DNA of 12,343 nt from an uncultured Actinomyces sp. (GCA_946998115.1 CAMPYB010000025.1:1-12343), one strand, 5' to 3'; positions 1 through 7,328 are shown, counted from the first letter of the stretch. The notes: generated from the letters alone by a model not told the origin. Numbers and translations: made by a program.

Positions 1-14
1 AAACTTGCACCCAC

Positions 15-1388
15 CTAATCAGCTTTTGACATCAATACGACGCTCTCGACGTGGTATGTGTGTGGGAAAAGATCGTAGCAGACAAACTGTTCAATTTTGT
101 ACCCGCAAGAAATAGCCACTTTAAGATCGCGAGCTAGAGAAGAAATATCGCATGCAATATAAATAAAATATTTAGGAGAAATTTTTTCACAAATACTACG
201 AGTAACATCTGTGCCACATCCTGATCTGGATGGGTCTACAAGCACACAATCGAAAAAACCATATTTTTCAGAAAGCTTATATATAAAATTCTTGTCAATA
301 CTAGCTTTTAAGCATTCAAAATTTTTATAATCAGATAAATTTTCTTTAGCATTTAATGTAGCTATTTTATTTCCTTCAACTGATACCACTTTGCCTTTTT
401 CACCTATGAAATCAGCTATAGGCTTAGTGAAAAGACCGCTACCACTATATAATTCTAAAATTTTTTTGCCTTTTAATTTATTACTTATTTTTTCCGAAAT
501 AATGCTTTTATCGTCAATAGAATTAGTTTTTATAGATAAAGGATTGAAATTAGAATATGCTGAAAAATCTGTGCCTGATAGTGCTTTTAAAACACAATCA
601 ACTAAAATATTAGGTGCCTTATAGTGTACTTGCCAAAAGCTAGAAGGATCGATTTCATATTCGTATTCTAAATCAAAAACGTTTATTTTTTGATAAATTT
701 TTTTATTATAAATGTTCCCTGCACTATCATAAACATTATTATTTATTCTAAAGAAAACTCTATTTAGAGAATCTACAATACAATAGACGATATCGCCGGG
801 TGAAATTTTATTTTTAATTGGATTATTTTCAGTTAAAATACCAGTATCTAAAATTTCTTGAGCCGCAAGAGGCATATTATCAACGTGGACAATATTATTA
901 CTATGATATTTACTCATTCCTAATTTGCCATCGTTGTCGCAAACAAAAATCATGCGTGTACGCCAATGTAAATGGTTATCTTTACTTATACTAGTATTAT
1001 TATTGAAATTGTTTACATCACGCACTAATACTGGCGGTAGCATACAAAACTGTTCCCAAACTTTTTCACCACCTATGCGTCTAATACAATCATGCAAAAC
1101 ATCTGTTTTCCATTTCAACTGGTCTTTATATGCAACATGAGAAAGTTCCATTCCGCCTATTTTTTTTTCATCGCCTTCAACCCAAATATTACTTATACGA
1201 CTTTTGGATGGCAAAATGACTTCTATGAGTCTTCCAACTGAATATTTTTTCTTATTTTCAATAATTTCAACAGAAACTTTTTCACCAGGAATTACTTTAG
1301 GAATAAAAATAACTTTTCCATCAACATGACTTATGCATAATCCTTTATGTACAGGCTTGCTAACTATGCATTCACAATATTTATTCAA
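15..1388 (-). CDS. TRAM-domain class I SAM-dependent RNA (uracil-5-)methyltransferase, TrmA/RlmD family
   Basis: Predicted to transfer a methyl group from S-adenosylmethionine to C5 of a uridine in tRNA or rRNA; the exact target is not readable from sequence. An N-terminal TRAM beta-barrel (about residues 5-60, with IPGEKVSV) is followed by the catalytic domain: FWQVH near 252-256, SAM motif ELYSGSG at 312-318, DPSRSG from 385, the nucleophile Cys413 within IACD, and the proton-abstracting Glu448 in HVES. The start is taken as TTG at 1388 because GGAGG (1399-1395) lies 6 nt upstream; the frame opens further, to 1418, but that extension holds the Shine-Dalgarno itself. This gives 457 aa, ordinary for the family. 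The Cys cluster for 4Fe-4S binding in RlmD-type enzymes is replaced by GGMELSH (about 78-84). About 25 extra residues precede motif I. It follows the APC transporter by 38 nt, probably in one transcript. Family is sure, substrate is not. Confidence 0.93.
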   Translation of the reverse strand: MNKYCECIVSKPVHKGLCISHVDGKVIFIPKVIPGEKVSVEIIENKKKYSVGRLIEVILPSKSRISNIWVEGDEKKIGGMELSHVAYKDQLKWKTDVLHDCIRRIGGEKVWEQFCMLPPVLVRDVNNFNNNTSISKDNHLHWRTRMIFVCDNDGKLGMSKYHSNNIVHVDNMPLAAQEILDTGILTENNPIKNKISPGDIVYCIVDSLNRVFFRINNNVYDSAGNIYNKKIYQKINVFDLEYEYEIDPSSFWQVHYKAPNILVDCVLKALSGTDFSAYSNFNPLSIKTNSIDDKSIISEKISNKLKGKKILELYSGSGLFTKPIADFIGEKGKVVSVEGNKIATLNAKENLSDYKNFECLKASIDKNFIYKLSEKYGFFDCVLVDPSRSGCGTDVTRSICEKISPKYFIYIACDISSLARDLKVAISCGYKIEQFVCYDLFPHTYHVESVVLMSKAD

Positions 1389-1426
1389 AACGATCCTCCA
1401 TATTTCAAAATTATGCAAACTCGAAA

Positions 1427-3466
1427 CTAATTATCTCTATTTTTATTTTCTAAAATTACATCTTCTGGCGCATCTACACGAGATTTAATATTAACATATC
1501 TATCTTCCACATCATCAATACGCCATGGCACTATAGATAAAACAACACCAGGGATGAATAATAAACGCGTTTTTAAATTACGTGCAGTCTTGTTGTGTAA
1601 TATATTTTCCCACCAGTGTGGCACTAAATATTCAGGTATAAAAATAACAACCAAATCGCTTGGAGACGATTTCCTCATTGAACGTACATATCTTATTAAT
1701 GGTCCAGTAATTTCTCTAAAAGGAGAATGCACAAATGTTAAAGGAATTTTCAAACCAGAATTTTCCCATTGATCATATAATTTTTCAGATTCATTATCAT
1801 CAACAGCAACAGTTAAAATCTCAATACTGGAAGGATTAGTAGCTCTTGCGTAAGCAATAGCTCTCATAGATGGTTTGTGTAATTTTGAAACTAAAACAAT
1901 AGCATGTACACGTGAAGGTAAAACTCTGGATTCAGCATAATCTTCAACATTCAATTGCTTACTGACTCTGTTATAGTGGCGATCAATAGCTTTCATAATA
2001 GTGAAAACTACAAAAATAGTCGCAAATATAATAACGGTAGTATAGTTGTCGCGTGTAATAATTATTATAAGTAGGATAATTATGCTGGCAGTCATACCTA
2101 AAATATTAATCACAAATGAATGTTTAATATATTTGCGTTTTTTATATTGCGTTTCAAAACAAAGTTTTTTATTCCAATATTTCACTATAGAAAATTGTGA
2201 CAAAGTGAAAATAATAAAAATAGTTATAGTATACAATTGAATTAAGCTTGATAGTTCAGCTCCAAAAATAAACACTAAGAAGCAAGAAAGAATTACTAAA
2301 ACAATAATACCGTTAGAATATGTAAGCCTATCCCCACGTTTGTAAAGTTGTCTCGGCAAAAAACGGTCTCTGGATAAAAGTGAAGCCAAATTTGTAAAAG
2401 CATGAAAAGCTATATTACCAGCTATAACTAAGATAATAGCCGTCATAAAAATAATAAGATCAAATACAATATTAGTATTTGAAAATATGCTCGTTCCTAG
2501 TTGACCTATAATGGGAGAAATATTTATTTTTCTAATACGAAAGTCATGGAAAAGAATTTGATATATACCACCGATGAATCTTTTAATTCCGATTTCATTA
2601 GCTAAAAAGAAAACAGAAATTAAAACTATTGCAACAATAGATAGTAAAATCAACATAGATTTAAAAGAGTTTTTAGCAACAGGTTTGTCAAATAAACACA
2701 CGTTATTGAATATGACGCCAATGCCACAAGCAAGAACGCAACCAGAAGCAAAAGCGGTCAACATTGAATAAAAAACACTATAATGTGAATAATCATAAAG
2801 CAATGAAGTATCATATTGTACTGTTTGTATTATAGGCAAGTTGCCTGAAAAATACTCGTAAAATCCATATGATAGTAAAGCAAAAATAAGAATTAAGAAA
2901 GCAAAAGATGGAATTGAAAAAAACTTATGATTTACAGGTATTCCTCTTAAATTGATCAAAGCTAAGAGTAGTATTATAATAAAGCAAATAAATATTTCGT
3001 CACCAGATAAAGCTGGGAATAAAATAGTGAGATAATGAGCGCTTGCAGATATAGATACAGATAGCAATAAAGCATAGCTTACGAGCAAAGTAGAGCCCAT
3101 GAATATAGAAGAACTTTGCGATAAATTCGTAGATGTAATCTCGTAATCATTATTATCTTTAGGGAATTGCCGAATAATTCTTCCATAAGAAAAAGCAATA
3201 ATAAAAACAGCCATAATAACTAGCAGTATTATTATCATGCAGGCGTGATTGCCAACTAAGTTGTTCATAGATAAAACAATAAATATTTCATCTGGAACAT
3301 AAGCTATAGAAGAAAGCATAACTGCGCCCAAAATAGATATAGCTAAGTAATTAGGCAAAACTTTAGTTGATTCTTTATGAGAATGCATAGGCTTGCCAAC
3401 AATTATTCTTTTTATTTTTCCAAATATATCATTCACAACACAAATTCTACTTTCAAATATATTCAT
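1427..3466 (-). CDS. APC-superfamily permease, KimA-like, with cytosolic USP-like C-terminal domain
   Basis: A 679-aa membrane protein with about 12 hydrophobic segments (roughly 40-68, 73-96, 121-150, 157-173, 184-203, 230-255, 270-290, 333-357, 385-403, 408-425, 450-470, 475-493). A soluble alpha/beta domain (about 515-655) resembles the C-terminal universal-stress-like domain of KimA. The best-studied relative, Bacillus KimA, is a proton-coupled potassium importer controlled by c-di-AMP; the actinobacterial orthologue class includes Rv2690c. Family signatures remain: LSSIAYVPDEIF (51-62), FASGC (239-243), KP then KNSFKSM (261-271), and RDRFLPRQL (367-374) after TM8. However, the expected Asp in SDALSSVAY is Val49, and the expected LTGVE appears as ACGIG (246-250), so potassium coordination looks altered. 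It is divergent from two RCK proteins, which suggests a shared transport module. The ATG at 3466 has only a weak AAGAA-type ribosome site. It could import another cation or an organic substrate. Confidence 0.85.
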   Translation of the reverse strand: MNIFESRICVVNDIFGKIKRIIVGKPMHSHKESTKVLPNYLAISILGAVMLSSIAYVPDEIFIVLSMNNLVGNHACMIIILLVIMAVFIIAFSYGRIIRQFPKDNNDYEITSTNLSQSSSIFMGSTLLVSYALLLSVSISASAHYLTILFPALSGDEIFICFIIILLLALINLRGIPVNHKFFSIPSFAFLILIFALLSYGFYEYFSGNLPIIQTVQYDTSLLYDYSHYSVFYSMLTAFASGCVLACGIGVIFNNVCLFDKPVAKNSFKSMLILLSIVAIVLISVFFLANEIGIKRFIGGIYQILFHDFRIRKINISPIIGQLGTSIFSNTNIVFDLIIFMTAIILVIAGNIAFHAFTNLASLLSRDRFLPRQLYKRGDRLTYSNGIIVLVILSCFLVFIFGAELSSLIQLYTITIFIIFTLSQFSIVKYWNKKLCFETQYKKRKYIKHSFVINILGMTASIIILLIIIITRDNYTTVIIFATIFVVFTIMKAIDRHYNRVSKQLNVEDYAESRVLPSRVHAIVLVSKLHKPSMRAIAYARATNPSSIEILTVAVDDNESEKLYDQWENSGLKIPLTFVHSPFREITGPLIRYVRSMRKSSPSDLVVIFIPEYLVPHWWENILHNKTARNLKTRLLFIPGVVLSIVPWRIDDVEDRYVNIKSRVDAPEDVILENKNRDN

Positions 3467-3575
3467 AATTTCTTAGAGCACATATAAATATATAACAAAA
3501 GCAGAAGAAAAATGCATATTAGCACACATTAAAAAATAAAAAAGTAACAAAATTTCAAATAAACACTTATAAAAG
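3467..3575. promoter_or_regulatory. Divergent intergenic region between the APC transporter and the RCK pair
   Basis: These 109 AT-rich bases must carry the 5' signals for both directions. On the plus strand, TATAAA at 3568-3573 with GTAACA at 3544-3549 (18-nt spacer) is a possible sigma-70-type promoter, but a start point near 3580 would lie just inside the first possible ATG (3576). On the minus strand several TAATAT/TATATT boxes occur with no convincing -35. I see no clear palindromic operator and no structured leader such as a c-di-AMP riboswitch. Confidence 0.35.
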
Positions 3576-4286
3576 ATGAAAAATAAGGAAAATAATAGTA
3601 TTTTTTCTTATGTGCATTTTGTAATTATGGGGTCTGGACGTGTAGGGTCAACACTTGCCACAACCCTAGATCAGCAAGGGCATTCAGTTGCCATAATTGA
3701 CCAAAAAGCTGACGCATTTTTGCGATTACCCTCAAGTTTTACAGGTAGAAGAGTAAAAGGCGTTGGTTTTGACAGAGATATTTTAATACAAGCAGGCATT
3801 GAAGATGCATACGCATTTGCGGCTGTATCCAATGGTGATAATTCAAATATTATAGCTGCACGTATAGTAAGGGAAACTTTCGGAGTTTCTAATGTGGTTG
3901 CGCGCATTTACGATCCTGAAAGAGCAACCTTATATAGAAGATTAGGCATACCTACTATAGCGCCAGTAAAATGGTCAACAAATGCTATATTACATTGGAT
4001 GTTACCAAGTAATTCATATCAAGAAATACATCATCAAAATAGTGATGAAATTAAAATTTTCAGAATAGTGCCACATCATTCTTGGATAGGTAAAACTTTA
4101 GGATTCATAGAAAAAATGTTGCCGATAAGAATAGTGTATTTTACACAGTTTTCTAGAAGTATGATTCCTGAAAGTGAATATGTTTTACAAGAAAATGATG
4201 AAATAGTTATATCAGTTTCAAATGATGATGCACCTAGAGTGAAAAGGATTCTATCATCAAAGCTAACATCTGAAAATTCAAATTAA
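3576..4286 (+). CDS. trkA: First RCK/TrkA-family potassium-channel regulatory protein (CeoB-like)
   Basis: A 236-aa cytosolic protein that binds dinucleotide and usually gates or regulates a potassium transporter at the membrane. The RCK_N Rossmann domain begins with GSGRVG (19-24), with an acidic residue ending the second strand (VAIIDQ) that would contact the NAD ribose; ARIYDP lies near the end of this domain. An RCK_C domain occupies about the last 80 residues (PHHSWIGKTL onward, ending near ENDEIVISV). The start is uncertain: ATG 3576 has no good Shine-Dalgarno. An in-frame GTG at 3612 would give the family's usual N-terminus (HFVIMGSGRVG), but the nearest purine stretch, AAGGAA at 3585-3590, is 21 nt away. 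The second RCK gene follows after 19 nt. This is the position and orientation of ceoB (Rv2691) in mycobacteria. Confidence 0.93.
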   Translation: MKNKENNSIFSYVHFVIMGSGRVGSTLATTLDQQGHSVAIIDQKADAFLRLPSSFTGRRVKGVGFDRDILIQAGIEDAYAFAAVSNGDNSNIIAARIVRETFGVSNVVARIYDPERATLYRRLGIPTIAPVKWSTNAILHWMLPSNSYQEIHHQNSDEIKIFRIVPHHSWIGKTLGFIEKMLPIRIVYFTQFSRSMIPESEYVLQENDEIVISVSNDDAPRVKRILSSKLTSENSN

Positions 4287-4305
4287 AGAAGAAAATGGGG
4301 AAAAA

Positions 4306-5025
4306 ATGCGTGCTTTAATCGCTGGAGCTGGATCTGTAGGTCGTTCAATAGCTAGAGAACTATTACAGAGAGGACATGAAGTAATACTCATGGACAATAA
4401 TCCTGAATCTATGAAAATAGCAAGCGTGGCAGAAGCTGATTGGATTTTAGCAGATGCATGTTCCCCTATAGCTTTAGAAGAAGCAGGTATAAATGAGTGT
4501 GATGTAGCAGTATCTGCAACTGGAGATGATAAAGCTAACCTTGTAATATCATTATTATCTAAAACAAAATTTGCTGTTCCAAAAACTGTTGCACGTATAA
4601 ATAATCCGAAAAATGAGTGGATGTTTAATGACACTTGGGGTGTTGACGTTCCAGTTTCTACTCCTAGAATAATGACTACTCTAGTTGAAGAAGCTCTCAC
4701 AGTTAATTCATTAGTTTGTATATTTAATTTCCAAAAATCAGGTGCATACATGTATTCTTACACACTTGATGCATCTTCGTCGCTCCTTGGAGCTAAGATT
4801 AATAATCTTAAACTACCAGAATTTGCTTTATTATCAGCTATTATAAGAAATAACAGACCTATAATTCCGTCGTGGGAAGATGATATTTTTGAATTAGATG
4901 ATGAAATATTGCTGATAGTTTCATCAAATGAAAAAAAAGATTTAGAAATAATTGAAAATGCATTTAAAGACGCTAAAAATCGCGTGGAAATACTTGATGA
5001 CTTACCAGAAACCAAAAACGATTAA
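4306..5025 (+). CDS. trkA: Second RCK/TrkA-family potassium-channel regulatory protein (CeoC-like)
   Basis: A 239-aa paralogue of the preceding gene, also RCK_N plus RCK_C. The Rossmann loop is GAGSVG (7-12), the acidic residue ending strand 2 is in LMDNNPE, and SATGDDKANL follows as in TrkA proteins. RCK_C covers about 140-225 (SLLGAKINNLKLPEF, then LDDEILLIVSS). The ATG at 4306 is preceded by GGGG at 4297-4300 with a 5-nt spacer. Spacing to the upstream gene is 19 nt, so the two are almost certainly one operon and may form hetero-oligomeric gating rings. No TrkH/KtrB-type pore gene is present. The only membrane transporter nearby is the divergent APC protein. This is the position of ceoC (Rv2692). 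Confidence 0.93.
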   Translation: MRALIAGAGSVGRSIARELLQRGHEVILMDNNPESMKIASVAEADWILADACSPIALEEAGINECDVAVSATGDDKANLVISLLSKTKFAVPKTVARINNPKNEWMFNDTWGVDVPVSTPRIMTTLVEEALTVNSLVCIFNFQKSGAYMYSYTLDASSSLLGAKINNLKLPEFALLSAIIRNNRPIIPSWEDDIFELDDEILLIVSSNEKKDLEIIENAFKDAKNRVEILDDLPETKND

Positions 5026-5026
5026 A

Positions 5027-5043
5027 ATGTAAATATTTTACAT
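5027..5043. terminator. AT-only hairpin between convergent genes, possible weak bidirectional terminator
   Basis: ATGTAAA (5027-5033) and TTTACAT (5037-5043) form a perfect 7-bp inverted repeat with a 3-nt loop, one base after the stop of the second RCK gene. A T-rich run begins about 8 nt further on (5051-5067). The stem has a single G-C pair, so it would be weak. The site between convergent genes is where a terminator would be expected. Confidence 0.3.
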
Positions 5044-5086
5044 AATCAAGTTTATTATTTTTTATTTGTAGTGGTTGTAGCACGTT

Positions 5087-5728
5087 TTAATTTTTTATAG
5101 TGTTCTTCAACATTATCCAAGAAAAATATAATATTACAACATATAGTGGAACAGATAAAACTATGTGAGCTATAGCAAGTGTTGTGAGATATGATAAGAA
5201 GTAAAGAGGAACTTTTACTACAGTTCGCAAAGCAAACATAAAAATCCAAAGCAAAGTTACATTTGCATATGTTCTATATTTTAATGGATTTTTTCTCCAA
5301 GATAAAGATTGATGTAAAACAAATTCAATTATTAATCCAATAATAGGTATTCTAAATAACATACTTATAATAAAAACAAGCATGTAAACTATATTTAACA
5401 AAATACCAAGTGCGAAAAAATCTTTAGCTTGTCCTGTATTCCAAACCCAAAAAGCACATATTATTACACCTGTAAGCCCAAAGAATAGTTGAGAAAAACT
5501 CTTATGTACAAAATAATTGATTAGCGCTAAAAATATTGCAATTGAAATTGCTCCACAAATTGCTATAAACAAATTTGCGACAACAATAAAGATTGAAATA
5601 AAAACTATGGTCGGCAAAATCGAAGATATAATGCCTAATATTCCACCAGCTGTTTTTATTGGTGAAAAGTCATCATTTAAAACTTTTGACATCTTGTCTT
5701 GAATAGTATTGCCAGATTCGTTGTTCAC
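5087..5728 (-). CDS. DUF3159 membrane protein
   Basis: A polytopic inner-membrane protein of unknown function, restricted to actinobacteria. The family hallmark is the first helix, GGILGIISSILPTIVF, then five or so more hydrophobic segments, with the conserved sequence NTGQAKDFFALGILLN between helices and a basic loop WRKNPLKYR. The length (213 aa from GTG 5728) fits the family. The start is a judgement: GTG 5728 has GGGAG (5744-5740) 11 nt upstream, which is long but the best available. A TTG at 5746 would add six residues without any ribosome site, and an ATG at 5692 is further in. It is the last gene of the DUF3710 - OB-fold - DUF3159 run but is separated by a gap of nearly 200 bases from the OB-fold gene, so it may have its own promoter. 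DUF3159 follows the same partners in mycobacteria (Rv2693c). Confidence 0.85.
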   Translation of the reverse strand: MNNESGNTIQDKMSKVLNDDFSPIKTAGGILGIISSILPTIVFISIFIVVANLFIAICGAISIAIFLALINYFVHKSFSQLFFGLTGVIICAFWVWNTGQAKDFFALGILLNIVYMLVFIISMLFRIPIIGLIIEFVLHQSLSWRKNPLKYRTYANVTLLWIFMFALRTVVKVPLYFLSYLTTLAIAHIVLSVPLYVVILYFSWIMLKNTIKN

Positions 5729-5919
5729 AGTTGTTTCGTCTCCCAATGCTTTTGTTTTATACGATCAAATTTTATACGCACTTAAATTTATGTAATCAAT
5801 TAACACTTAATATTTTCTTATCATATTCAAATAAATCACAAACGTATTTTACATATTATTCATAATACGTCTAACAAAACAAATAATATAATGTAGTATA
5901 TTGTAAATTATTTTAACAA
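5729..5919. other. AT-rich gap before the DUF3159 gene, with an inverted repeat
   Basis: No coding or RNA signal is visible. On the minus strand TATAAA occurs twice (around 5778-5773 and 5762-5757) and may mark a promoter for DUF3159. A perfect 7-bp inverted repeat, ACGTATT (5842-5848) and AATACGT (5864-5870), encloses a 15-nt AT-rich loop. It is not followed by a T run on the minus strand, so it does not look like a standard terminator of the OB-fold gene. Confidence 0.35.
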
Positions 5920-6270
5920 CTAAACCACAATTTTATATATAGGATTTATTATCGACAAATGACAATCTTGTTTCAACACTGTTCCTTCTACAATTAAGAC
6001 AACACCAACTTGTATACCAGGAATATTTTTTCTACCAAGCCAAACTACATCAATCGACGCAGTTCCATCAAATAAAGAAATTCCAACACTTAAAGATCCT
6101 GTAGCTGAATGAGGAAAATAAGTAACAGATTTTACAACACCACCTATTTTTACTTGTTTTCTTTCATGCACATCACTAATAGGAAGCAAATCATATTTAC
6201 TTAACAATTTTTTTTCTTCATCAATATTATCAGTACTAGTATTGAAAAAATTTTTAAAAAATTTTAGCAT
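5920..6270 (-). CDS. Short OB-fold nucleic-acid-binding protein
   Basis: A 116-aa single-domain protein resembling the RecG-wedge/tRNA-anti type OB fold. The family core is visible: GGVVKSVTYFP as strands 1-2, SLFDGTASIDVVWLGRKNIPGI in the middle, then VVLIVEGTVLK and a closing strand INPIYKIVV at the C-terminus. VWLGR followed by IPGI is typical of actinobacterial members such as Rv2694c. A basic N-terminal helix (MLKFFKNFF) precedes it. The protein presumably binds single-stranded nucleic acid; partner and role are unknown. The ATG at 6270 is preceded by GTGAG with about 5 nt spacing. It starts 13 nt after the DUF3710 stop, so the two are cotranscribed and possibly translationally coupled. 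Confidence 0.85.
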   Translation of the reverse strand: MLKFFKNFFNTSTDNIDEEKKLLSKYDLLPISDVHERKQVKIGGVVKSVTYFPHSATGSLSVGISLFDGTASIDVVWLGRKNIPGIQVGVVLIVEGTVLKQDCHLSIINPIYKIVV

Positions 6271-6283
6271 TTATAACTCACTT

Positions 6284-6940
6284 TTATTCTCCAGTTTCAT
6301 TTAACATTTCATTCAACTCATCAGGCAAAGTGAGCAACAAGATCTCCCCAGGAGGTAATGGTTGTGTGCCACGGTCAACAACAATTTTTTCAATTATGTC
6401 ATTAATTTCTTCCGCTACTTTATCATCAAATAAAGCTTTTCCTGTTATTATTATGCGAAGCACCCATCTGTTTCCATTAATTCCAAGGTATTTTATAGTT
6501 TCAATTTCAGTCCTACCATCAGGAGTAGAAACAGCAATGTTAGTTATAAGCTCTTTCCCAAATTTTGATTTTTTCCTATCTATAGTTCCTCTTTTTTTAT
6601 TTATATCTTCAATTAAAGTAGCCTGTAATTCATCCCACGTATGAGGTGTCTTACTATCCGTGAGAGCCATAATATTAATTGCCGTATCATTTTGCACTAA
6701 AGAAACACTTAAATACAAATCTTCTTTATCACTAGGTTGTGGTATCACTTGCATTCCAGGTATTGCTGGTATTCTTATCGCTCCCATATTTAGCCTTTTA
6801 ATATGCTTATAATCATCATTGATATCGTACGGACCCGTCTTACTCGGCTCCGATTGCACATTATCCAGCCAATTTCTAATTGACTTACCATCTATACCGC
6901 TATTATTTTTACTATTATTTTTACGCCCAAAAAGTCCCAT
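6284..6940 (-). CDS. DUF3710 family protein
   Basis: A 218-aa soluble protein of unknown function, found throughout actinobacteria next to dut and the OB-fold gene (Rv2696c in mycobacteria). Family marks in order: GLFGRK at the N-terminus, GPYD at 36-39, GAIRIP at 53-58, a central region with HTWDELQATLIEDI, then GKELITNIA, GINGNRWVLRIIITGKA, and a C-terminal VVDRGTQPLPPGEILLLTLP. No signal peptide, membrane segment or catalytic motif is evident. The ATG at 6940 has a good AAGGA site 6 nt upstream, so the start is firm. It heads the run with the OB-fold gene. The dut gene usual upstream of it is missing here. Confidence 0.9.
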   Translation of the reverse strand: MGLFGRKNNSKNNSGIDGKSIRNWLDNVQSEPSKTGPYDINDDYKHIKRLNMGAIRIPAIPGMQVIPQPSDKEDLYLSVSLVQNDTAINIMALTDSKTPHTWDELQATLIEDINKKRGTIDRKKSKFGKELITNIAVSTPDGRTEIETIKYLGINGNRWVLRIIITGKALFDDKVAEEINDIIEKIVVDRGTQPLPPGEILLLTLPDELNEMLNETGE

Positions 6941-6990
6941 TCTTGTTCCTTCTTTTATTGTTAAATAGTATTCATCTAAACAGCAGTACC

Positions 6991-7009
6991 TTCAAATTTA
7001 AAATTTGAA
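6991..7009. repeat. Perfect AT palindrome upstream of DUF3710
   Basis: TTCAAATT (6991-6998), spacer TAA, and AATTTGAA (7002-7009) form an 8-bp inverted repeat in the 88-base gap between DUF4193 and DUF3710. On the minus strand it lies 19 nt past the DUF4193 stop and is not followed by a T run. It could therefore be a protein-binding site or a weak terminator. Confidence 0.4.
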
Positions 7010-7028
7010 CACGCATTTATAGTAAAAA

Positions 7029-7328
7029 CTAAAACGCGCAATCACTGCAAATAGGTTCATCACTATCTGAATTAGCCATTTGAGAAATATGGTGCACCAA
7101 AAAACAAACAGAACAAGTAAATTCATCATCCTGTCTTGGTAACACTCTCACAGATAATTCTTCACCAGATAAATCAGCACCCGGTAGCTCAAAATTATCA
7201 GCTACTTCGATTTCATCATCTTCTAAAGAAGATGAAGATGTGCTTTGGCGTCTGGATTGCAATTCCTCAAATGAATCTTCTTGAACATCATCATCAGTTT
7301 TACGAGGTGTATCGTAATCTTTAGCCAT
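7029..7328 (-). CDS. DUF4193 small acidic zinc-ribbon protein
   Basis: A 99-aa actinobacterial protein of unknown function (Rv2699c class). It begins MAKDYDTPRKTDDD, the near-invariant family N-terminus. An acidic, Ser-rich middle follows, with a run of serines after RRQST. It ends in a four-cysteine ribbon: CSVC, then FLVHHISQMA, then CSDC two residues from the end. The two CxxC pairs probably bind zinc. The ATG at 7328 is chosen because GGAAGGG (7341-7335) sits 6 nt upstream and the family N-terminus begins exactly there. An upstream TTG at 7343 overlaps this ribosome site and is rejected. The gene is divergent from sepH. In the mycobacterial order dut and DUF3093 would come next; here DUF3710 does. 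Confidence 0.93.
   Translation of the reverse strand: MAKDYDTPRKTDDDVQEDSFEELQSRRQSTSSSSLEDDEIEVADNFELPGADLSGEELSVRVLPRQDDEFTCSVCFLVHHISQMANSDSDEPICSDCAF

Noticed and set aside
391..1140. Open frames on the plus strand opposite the methyltransferase gene
   Set aside because: They resemble no family I recognise and lie wholly within a well-supported gene on the other strand; they are antisense shadows.
3488..3560. Run of A-rich DNA as a replication-origin or curved-DNA element
   Set aside because: Comparable A and T runs occur throughout the window, and no DnaA-box-like repeats accompany it.
3467..3575. c-di-AMP (ydaO-type) riboswitch before the KimA-like gene
   Set aside because: At 109 bp of simple AT sequence shared with a divergent gene, the region is too short and lacks the conserved G-rich segments of that riboswitch.
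4278..5015. Minus-strand frames of 157 and 85 codons opposite the second RCK gene
   Set aside because: Serine-rich low-information translations, typical of the complement of a real gene, overlapping a clear RCK protein completely.
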